A DNA stretch of 7,802 bases from contig RFJN01000436.1 in NCBI GenBank assembly GCA_003694875.1, forward strand, positions 1 to 7,802, given 5' to 3'. Below are positions 1 to 7,802 of the stretch, one piece after another (the first letter of the stretch is position 1; each line of letters starts with the position of its first letter). The translations under genes were made by a program, and so were the position numbers. The notes beneath the pieces are model-generated. The model did not search any database and had not been told where the DNA came from. It worked only from the letters and a program-made list of their open reading frames with translations. Source of the DNA: Planctomycetota bacterium. GTDB lineage: Bacteria > Planctomycetota > J058 > J103.

Positions 1-776
1 ACTCCGAGGAGGCCGCCTACGTGGGGCTGTGCCTGCCGCGCTACATGCTGCGGCTGCCCTACCACCCCGATACCAACCCGGCGGGCAAGCTCAACTTCAC
101 CGAACACATCGCGCCGGACAGGAACGACAGCTACCTGTGGAGCTACAGCTCGGTGCTGCTCGCGCGCAACATGGTGCGCTCGTTCGCCGAGTCGGGCTGG
201 TGCCAGTACATCCGCGGCCCCAAGGGCGGCGGGCTGATCAGCGGCCTGCCGGTGCACACCTTCAACGTGCGCGGCGAGGACGAGATCAAGGAGCCGGTGG
301 AGCTCGTGATCCCCGACTACCGCGAACTCGAGTTCGCCAACTCGGGCTTCATCCCGCTCGTCTACCGCAAGGGCACCGCGGACGCCTGCTTCTTCAGCGT
401 GCAGTCGGCCAAGAAGCCCAGGAAGTTCAAGGACCCCAAGGACAGCGAGAACGCGCAGCTCGCCTGCAACCTTGCCTACACGTTCTCGGTCACCCGCATC
501 GCGCACTACGTCAAGTGCATCATGCGCGACAACATCGGTTCGAGCGCGGACGCGGCCTACATCCGCTCGCAGCTCTCGAACTGGATCGAGCAGTACGTCA
601 CGACCGTGACCAACCCCGACGACCGCACGCTCAAGTACTTCCCGTTCAAGGCGACGCAGGTGGAGGTGACCGAGCAGGAGGGGGCGGCGGGCTGGTACAA
701 CTGCTCGATCTCGGTGCTGCCCCACATCCAGTTCGAGGGCATGGATGTCGAGCTCAAGCTCGAGTCGCGCCTGTGA
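1..776 (+). CDS. tssC: T6SS contractile sheath large subunit TssC (VipB/ImpC family), C-terminal part
   Basis: This is the C-terminal 257 residues of TssC; reading starts with the codon at position 3 and the 5' end lies outside the window. TssC pairs with TssB to build the cytoplasmic sheath whose contraction drives the Hcp tube out of the cell. Full TssC proteins are about 500 residues, so roughly half is present. Family patterns seen by eye are a start resembling YVGLCLPRYMLRLPY, then YLWSYSSVLLARN, GWCQYIRGPKGGG with GLPVHTF, a NSGFIPLVYRKGT block, NLAYTFSVTRIAHYVKCI followed by RDNIGS, and a final LPHIQFEGMDVELKLESRL, all in the expected TssC order. The identification is firm. It ends 71 bases before the next gene, and a stem-loop lies in that gap. 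Nothing looks broken or truncated apart from the window edge. Confidence 0.96.
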   Translation, partial: SEEAAYVGLCLPRYMLRLPYHPDTNPAGKLNFTEHIAPDRNDSYLWSYSSVLLARNMVRSFAESGWCQYIRGPKGGGLISGLPVHTFNVRGEDEIKEPVELVIPDYRELEFANSGFIPLVYRKGTADACFFSVQSAKKPRKFKDPKDSENAQLACNLAYTFSVTRIAHYVKCIMRDNIGSSADAAYIRSQLSNWIEQYVTTVTNPDDRTLKYFPFKATQVEVTEQEGAAGWYNCSISVLPHIQFEGMDVELKLESRL

Positions 777-785
777 CAGCCGGCT

Positions 786-816
786 CGGGGTGCGCCGGTC
801 GCGCCGGCGCGCCCCG
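786..816 (+). other. GC-rich stem-loop in the tssC to hcp-like gap
   Basis: Positions 786-798 (CGGGGTGCGCCGG) pair with 804-816 (CCGGCGCGCCCCG) in a 13-bp stem with one G-U wobble and a 5-base loop. It starts 10 bases after the tssC stop and ends 31 bases before the next start. No T-run follows, so it is a poor intrinsic terminator. An RNA processing or stabilising hairpin, or an attenuator, is more likely; that role is inferred. The pairing is seen directly. Confidence 0.55.
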
Positions 817-834
817 CTCAATTCGGAGTCCATG

Positions 835-842
835 AGGAGGGA
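835..842 (+). promoter_or_regulatory. Strong ribosome binding site of the hcp-like gene
   Basis: AGGAGGGA lies 5 bases before the ATG at 848 and is nearly a full match to the anti-Shine-Dalgarno sequence. It is the best such site in the window and suggests a high translation rate for the following gene, as expected for a structural protein. Confidence 0.8.
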
Positions 843-847
843 AGAAC

Positions 848-1426
848 ATGGCGACCTTCGCCAAGGATTGCGACCTGGTCCAGGGCTACAACCTGCAGCG
901 GGACGCGCAGTGCACCCTCGGCTACATCACGCACCTCCAGATCGGGGAACGAAAGTTCGACGTCGACCAGAGCGTGACGAAGCCGAGCGAGAACCACCCC
1001 CGCACCAAGGTGGTGGGCGTGATGTCCAACTTCGAGTGGGAGGGCGGGTACGCCAGCCCCTTCCGGATCACCGCCAACGTGTCGACCAAGAACAAGCAGT
1101 ACATCACCGATCTGATCCACGACGGGCTGTCGAACACCGCCGTCGAGGTCCAGATCGAGATCTGGGACTACGATCCGATCGCGAACCCGCCCAAGTACTT
1201 CAAGTCGTTCTCCTCGCCGGCGGTGCTCAAGGGCCTGGTGCTGCGCGAGAACAACGAACTCAAGCTGACGGTCTCGGACAAGCCGGGCGAGGACGTGCCG
1301 TCGCCGCAGAACTACGAGATGCAGCTCGACGTCATGCCGATCGAGCAGGACCAGGACGTCACGATCGCCACCGGCGTCATGAAGACGCGGGTCAAGCAGT
1401 GGGGCGTGACGGTCGCCGCCTCCTGA
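848..1426 (+). CDS. Putative divergent Hcp/TssD-like T6SS tube protein (unrecognised family)
   Basis: This 192-residue protein sits directly after tssC, the usual place of hcp (tssD), whose product stacks as hexamers to form the inner tube. I cannot see the classical Hcp N-terminus or its usual motifs, so the tube assignment rests on position, size (Hcp is about 160-170 residues), a composition suited to beta-strands, and signs of high expression. Visible landmarks are STKNKQ (79-84), IWDYDP (105-110), a following KYFKSF, LKGLVLREN and a C-terminal VKQWGV. There is no signal peptide and no membrane segment, so it is cytoplasmic or secreted by the T6SS itself. Cysteines occur at residues 8 and 22. 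The ATG at 848 is fixed by a strong ribosome binding site. Hairpins lie on both sides of the gene. Alternatives are a phage-tail-tube-like protein, an effector, or a system-specific accessory protein. The gene is certain; its function is only moderately supported. Confidence 0.6.
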   Translation: MATFAKDCDLVQGYNLQRDAQCTLGYITHLQIGERKFDVDQSVTKPSENHPRTKVVGVMSNFEWEGGYASPFRITANVSTKNKQYITDLIHDGLSNTAVEVQIEIWDYDPIANPPKYFKSFSSPAVLKGLVLRENNELKLTVSDKPGEDVPSPQNYEMQLDVMPIEQDQDVTIATGVMKTRVKQWGVTVAAS

Positions 1427-1452
1427 TCCGCGACCTGGCCGTGCACGACGGG

Positions 1453-1482
1453 GAAGGCGGGTGCGGCAGCGCGCCCGCCTTC
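1453..1482 (+). terminator. Stem-loop after the hcp-like gene, possible weak or partial terminator
   Basis: Positions 1453-1465 (GAAGGCGGGTGCG) pair with 1470-1482 (CGCGCCCGCCTTC) in a 13-bp stem with one G-U wobble and a 4-base GCAG loop. It lies 27 bases after the stop at 1426 and 32 bases before tssL. Downstream bases are T-poor (TCTGCC), so full Rho-independent termination is doubtful. Partial readthrough, or protection of the upstream mRNA from 3' decay, would give more hcp-like product than downstream product. The structure is seen; the role is inferred. Confidence 0.5.
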
Positions 1483-1503
1483 TGCCGCTCCGGCTCGTCC
1501 CGC

Positions 1504-1509
1504 GAGGAA
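1504..1509 (+). promoter_or_regulatory. Ribosome binding site that fixes the tssL start
   Basis: GAGGAA lies 5 bases before the ATG at 1515. The same frame is open further upstream, but codons before 1515 fall in the hairpin and have no such site. The start at 1515 is therefore preferred. Confidence 0.7.
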
Positions 1510-1514
1510 CGCCC

Positions 1515-2222
1515 ATGGAAAACGGACTGTGGTCCCCGACCTTCGAGCTGTTCCAGGAGGTCGATCGGCTGCTCGAGCAGTTCGAGAAGGTGGGGGCGCT
1601 GCGCACCTCCTCGAGCGCGCTCGTCGCGGCGGGCGCCGGCGCCGGTCCGCGCTCGACCGCGGTCGAGATCGGTCTGCGCCCGGCGTTCCGCGGCGTCGAC
1701 GAGCAGCAGCTCGTGCGCCTGCGCTCGGAGCTGCGCGCACGCCTCGAGCGGCTGCGCACCGCGCTCGCCGAGCAGCTCACCGAGCGCGAGATCTATCTCG
1801 CGCTGTTCCCGATCGTGCTCTACCTCGACGAGCAGGTGCAGCGCCGGCTGCTCGGCGACGGCCAGACCCCGTGGCCGCCGCTGCAGAAGGAGCTGTACCA
1901 GATCGACGAGGGCGGCGAGATGTTCTACCAGGTGCTCGACGACCTGCTGCGCAAGCCGTCCACGCTGCCGTTCATCTACGAGCTGTACTACTTCTGCCTG
2001 AGCGACGGGTTTCGGGGACGGTACGCCGACAACCCGAGCAAGATCAACGAGTACAAGACGCGGCTCGCCGATCGTATCCCGCGGCCGCGGCCCGAGCGTC
2101 CCCCCGCGCCCGCACCGGTGCAGCCGGTCTGGTACGAGCGGGTCCCGCTGCGGCACTACGCCGCCGCGGCCCTCGTGGTGCTGCTCGTCTACGGGCTCTT
2201 GCGACTCGCGGCCTCGCTCTGA
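1515..2222 (+). CDS. tssL: T6SS inner-membrane complex protein TssL (DotU/ImpK family)
   Basis: TssL anchors the T6SS baseplate to the inner membrane and forms the envelope complex with TssM and TssJ. The protein has 235 residues, close to usual for a TssL without a peptidoglycan-binding extension. The order is a cytoplasmic helical DotU domain (about 1-190), a proline-rich linker (about 192-205), and one C-terminal membrane helix (about 214-232) ending almost at the terminus, which is a tail-anchored layout. DotU hallmarks are LYLDEQV (LDE at 104-106), a Trp at 120 in the PWPP motif, EGGEMFYQVLDDLL, and FCLSDGFRGRY (GFRGRY at 165-170), the family's LCLxxGFxGRY signature. There is no OmpA-like domain, so any peptidoglycan anchoring must come from another protein. 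It stops 2 bases before the next gene. Identification is strong from the motifs, the C-terminal helix and the nearby tssM. Confidence 0.93.
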   Translation: MENGLWSPTFELFQEVDRLLEQFEKVGALRTSSSALVAAGAGAGPRSTAVEIGLRPAFRGVDEQQLVRLRSELRARLERLRTALAEQLTEREIYLALFPIVLYLDEQVQRRLLGDGQTPWPPLQKELYQIDEGGEMFYQVLDDLLRKPSTLPFIYELYYFCLSDGFRGRYADNPSKINEYKTRLADRIPRPRPERPPAPAPVQPVWYERVPLRHYAAAALVVLLVYGLLRLAASL

Positions 2223-2224
2223 CC

Positions 2225-2614
2225 ATGCAACCGCCCCCCGCACGCCGCACCTTCCGGTCGCCGACGCCCGATCTGTTCGATCCCGCGCGGCTGCGCGAAC
2301 GCTGGGAGCGTTCGGCGCGCGGCACGCCGCCGGCCGCGCCACCGAGCTCGGGCGAGCACGCGCCACCGCCCGAGCCCGCCCCGAGCGAGCTGCTGCGGCG
2401 GCTCGAGGCGCAGATCGCCACGCGCTTGCCGCCGGCCGGCCGCGAGATGCTGCGCCCGCTGCTCGAGGCGCTCGCGCCGCCGCTCGCCGAACTCGCCTCC
2501 CCCACCGTCACCGCCCCGCGGCGCGCGGCGCTGCAGGCCGAGCTGCAGCAGCGGCTCACCGCGCTCGAGGACGCACTCGAGGCGCTGCTGTTGTCCACCG
2601 GTGCGTCGCCATGA
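2225..2614 (+). CDS. Unrecognised small proline-rich and helical protein between tssL and tssH
   Basis: I do not recognise this 129-residue protein. Its codon usage (GAG, CTC, CTG, GCG; mostly G/C at third positions) matches the flanking genes, and it starts 2 bases after the tssL stop, so it looks like a real gene of the operon. The first 55 or so residues are rich in Pro, Ala and Arg and probably disordered. Residues from about 57 on are Leu-, Ala-, Glu- and Arg-rich with heptad-like spacing (for example LLRRLEAQIATRL and LQAELQQRLTALEDALEALLL), suggesting two or three amphipathic helices broken near 'ASPTVTAPRR'. There is no signal peptide, membrane helix or cysteine. No clear ribosome binding site precedes the ATG, so translation is probably coupled to tssL. 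Its place just before the ATPase gene makes an adaptor or chaperone role thinkable, but nothing in the sequence demonstrates it. Confidence 0.75.
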   Translation: MQPPPARRTFRSPTPDLFDPARLRERWERSARGTPPAAPPSSGEHAPPPEPAPSELLRRLEAQIATRLPPAGREMLRPLLEALAPPLAELASPTVTAPRRAALQAELQQRLTALEDALEALLLSTGASP

Positions 2615-2625
2615 TCCCTGGATCC

Positions 2626-2629
2626 GGAG
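2626..2629 (+). promoter_or_regulatory. Ribosome binding site that fixes the tssH start
   Basis: GGAG lies 7 bases before the ATG at 2637. This favours 2637 over the in-frame GTG at 2601, which lies inside the preceding gene and would add twelve residues unlike the usual start of the family. ClpB-type proteins typically begin with a sequence like the MLIERFTLKA found here. Confidence 0.7.
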
Positions 2630-2636
2630 CCTTCCC

Positions 2637-5287
<2,651 letters not shown>

Positions 5288-5291
<4 letters not shown>

Positions 5292-7802
5292 CGCTCGCCT
5301 CCGCCACGACCGCCCCCCCGACCCCGGCCGCCGCGGGCGGGCTGTGGAACACGCTCCGTTCCGTGCCGCCGTGGGTGGTGTACACGGTGGGTGCGGTGGT
5401 GCTCGCGCTGCTGCTCGCGGCGGTGGGTGTCTGGTGGTGGCGCCGGCGTCGCGCGCGGGCGCGTGCGGCCGGCACGCCGCCGCGGCCGGCGATCGGACGC
5501 CGCACGCTCGTGCGCATCTGGAGGCAGTTCGTGCGCCAGATCCCGCGGGAGTTCCGGCGCACGATCGAGCGCTATCCGACGTTCGTGGTCTTCGGCGAGG
5601 CGGCGAGCGGCAAGACGGGTCTGATCTCGCGCTCGACCGACTGGCAGGGGCAGGCGGCGAAGTTCTACTCGAGCTACTCGGTGCGGCCCGAGCTGCAGGT
5701 CTACCTCGGTTCGCGCGCGGTGGTGCAGGAGATTCCCGCCGCGCTCATGCACGACACCTCCCCCGCCGCGCGCGCGGCGCTGCACCGGTTGTGGAAGCGG
5801 CAGTTCCGCCGCCGCGACCCCATGGTGGTGATCGCGATCAGTGCGGCCGCCCTCAAGGACGCGACGCCGGACGCGCTGCGGCGGCAGGCGCAGCTTCTGC
5901 GCGGCAAGATCAACGTGCTGTCGCGGCTGCGGCGGGACCGGATCCCCACGCGCATCGTGCTCACGCACATGGACAAGGTCGACGGCTTCCTCGCGTTCTC
6001 GCAGTTTCTCGAGCAGCACGAGATCCCGCTCAAGCTCTCGCTCGAAGGCGAGGACGAGGGCGGACGCGACGCGCTCGCGCACGCGCTCGACCGCTACGAG
6101 CGCTACCTGCCGCTCGCCCTGACGTCGCTCAGCGCACGCGCCTACCGCAAGGTGCTCACCTTCCTGCACCGGGCGCCGTCGCTGCTCGCGCTGCTCGACG
6201 TGTTCCGCAACACGCTGCAGGAGCCCGATCCGCTGAGCCACGAACCGGCGGTGGGCGAGATCTACCTCACCTCGGAGACGAGCGGCGGCGCGGCGGCCGG
6301 TGGCTCGGGTCCGTTCGAGGTGGCGTGGAACGCCGAGCAGATCGCCGAGGAGCGCGCGCGTCGCGAGCGCTGGCACCGGCGGGTGCCGGTGGCGGCGGCG
6401 GTGCTGCTCAGCGCCGCGCTCGTGGCGGGCTATCTCGACGAGCGCCGCGACTGGCTCGCGGCCCGCAGCGCGCAGGCGGCGTTCGCGCGCAGCTTCGACG
6501 TGGGGCAGACCGCCGCGCTCGAGCGCGAACTCGGCCGCCTCGGTGCGCGCGATCGCGGCGGGCTGCTGTCGGCGCTGCGGCCGCGGTTCTTCACCGGCGC
6601 GGCGGCGAAGCTGCGACGCAGCACGCTCGCGACGCTGCGCGAGCACGTGCTGCTGCCCGCCTTCGAGCGGGCGGCGCAGTCGCCGCAGCCGGCCGAGGCG
6701 CGGCTCGCTGCGCTCGCGGCCCTGTACGCGAGCCGCGACAACGCGCTCGGCACGCTGCTGCGCGAGCACCTCGAGACGGTGGCGCAGCTCGCCGACATCC
6801 CGCCGCACCTGCTCTCGCTCGCGCTGCAGTGCGCCGACAGGCCGTGGCGCGGGGTGGTCACGCTCGCCGCCACGCCCTACCCGCCGGCGGACCGTCCCCT
6901 CGCCTCGCCCGAGCCGTGGCACGCCTTCTTCGGCGAGGTGCGCGAGCGCATGCAGCAGGGGCGGATCACGGCGCAGGGGCTGCGTTCGCTGCAGCGCACC
7001 GCCGCGCGGCTCGAGACCGCCCTCGCGCAGCTGCGCAACAATGCGCTCGCGCTCGATCTGTACCACGCGCTCGAACGCAGCGCGCCGCTCGAGCTCGGAC
7101 GCGTGTTTGGCCGCTACGTGGCGAGCCTGCAGCCGCCGACGTGGCTGCGGGCGCACGGCGATGCGATCGCGGCCGCGCTCGCGCTCGTGCGCAGCCGCGG
7201 TCTCGACGACGACGCGCTCGAGGCGGTTGGCGACATGCCGCTGCGCGCGTTCGTGCAGCGGCTGCGCAGCCGTGCGCGACCCACCGACGAGCCGGAGCAG
7301 GTGCTGCGCTTCACGCTGCTCGGCGAACCGTTCGCCTTCAGCAACCGCACGTGGGACGCGCTGCTGCGCAGCTCGGCCATGCGCGCGCTCGTGCAGCGCT
7401 ACGTGGCGGCCACCTCGCAGCGCTCGGCGTACGCCTTCTTCTCGGACGCGACCGACTACCCGCCGGTCGCGTTGCGCTTCGGGCGGCGCGGGGCGTTTCT
7501 GTTCCGCGGCGACGCGCGGGTGCCGGGAATCTACACGCGCCCGGCGTACGAGACGGAGGTGCGCGCGCAGCTGCTCTCGCTCGGGGCGCTGCTCGACGAC
7601 GAGACGGCCGCGCCGCGGCTGCCGGCGGCGGTGCGGGCCGATCTCGAGCGGCTGATCGAGACGAAGCTCGCGGCGTACGCGCGGGCATACGCCACGGCGT
7701 GGCGGGCTCTGTGCGGGGGCTTCTCGGTGCTGGCGCCCTCGCGCGGTGCGCTGCTGATCGTGCTGCGTCGCATGCGCCGCAGCGACGGTCCGTTCCTGAC
7801 GC
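5288..7802 (+). CDS. tssM: T6SS inner-membrane protein TssM (IcmF/ImpL family), C-terminus outside the window
   Basis: TssM spans the inner membrane, binds TssL, and reaches TssJ at the outer membrane through a large periplasmic region. The frame is open for 838 codons to the window end; family members are usually about 1100-1200 residues, so the C-terminal part is missing. Order: a short Ala/Pro-rich N-terminus; one membrane helix (about 29-51) followed by an Arg cluster; a cytoplasmic P-loop domain (about 75-350) with Walker A GEAASGKT (103-110) and LTHMDKVDGF near 225-234, matching the family's TKxD-type motif; a second membrane helix (about 366-385); then a helical periplasmic region. Canonical TssM has a hairpin of two N-terminal helices; only one is seen. 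The DTxGR-like motif expected near residue 148 reads EIPAAL. The ATG overlaps the tssH stop (ATGA) and is preceded by AGGAG at 5275-5279. No frameshift is visible. Confidence 0.88.

Noticed and set aside
778..785. AGCCGGCT palindrome after the tssC stop as an operator
   Set aside because: An 8-bp palindrome is expected by chance in GC-rich DNA, and no second copy or promoter element was seen nearby.
1427..1514. A separate promoter for tssL in the gap after the hcp-like gene
   Set aside because: No recognisable -35/-10 pair is visible in this GC-rich gap. A promoter cannot be excluded, but nothing supports one.
745..2001. A 418-codon + strand frame across the end of tssC, the hcp-like gene and tssL
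   Set aside because: It crosses three better-supported genes, their ribosome binding sites and both hairpins, and its product is Arg/Ser-rich low complexity.
2601..2636. An alternative GTG start for tssH at 2601
   Set aside because: The added residues are unlike the family's N-terminus, and a ribosome binding site correctly spaced for 2637 is present.
6300..7655. A 451-codon + strand frame inside tssM
   Set aside because: The translation is almost entirely Arg, Ser, Ala and Cys, as expected from an out-of-phase reading of GC-rich DNA. The tssM frame stays open throughout.

Overview
The window is the middle of a type VI secretion system (T6SS) operon. All genes lie on the + strand and are tightly packed. 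From left to right they are: the C-terminal half of the sheath protein TssC (cut by the left edge); a 192-residue protein in the position normally held by the tube gene hcp/tssD but without the usual Hcp signature; the inner-membrane protein TssL (DotU family); an unrecognised 129-residue proline-rich and helical protein; a full-length double-AAA+ ATPase in the TssH/ClpV position; and TssM (IcmF family), whose C-terminus runs off the right edge. No tRNA, rRNA, insertion sequence, CRISPR array or prophage gene was seen, and no gene-free stretch exceeds 90 bases.

The DNA is very GC-rich and nearly every codon ends in G or C. This fits a high-GC proteobacterium or a myxobacterium-like lineage, but nothing in the window fixes the taxon. 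The high GC also creates many long open frames in wrong phases and on the minus strand. Their Arg/Ser/His/Pro-rich translations mark them as shadows.

The parts fit the known T6SS machine. TssC (with TssB, presumably upstream) forms the contractile sheath around a tube. TssL and TssM form the trans-envelope complex with TssJ. The AAA+ ATPase would recycle contracted sheath. TssB, E, F, G, K, A, J and VgrG are not visible here.

Four things depart from the textbook pattern. The tube candidate is divergent and is bracketed by two similar GC-rich hairpins, which suggests it is expressed separately from its neighbours. The ATPase reads more like the disaggregase ClpB than like classical ClpV, including a ClpB-like N-domain start and middle domain. 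TssM shows only one N-terminal membrane segment, keeps a Walker A motif, and appears to have lost the expected DxxG-type motif. The small gene between tssL and tssH is unrecognised. From tssL onward the genes are joined by very short gaps or overlaps (2 nt, 22 nt, then an ATGA overlap), consistent with one translationally coupled transcript.
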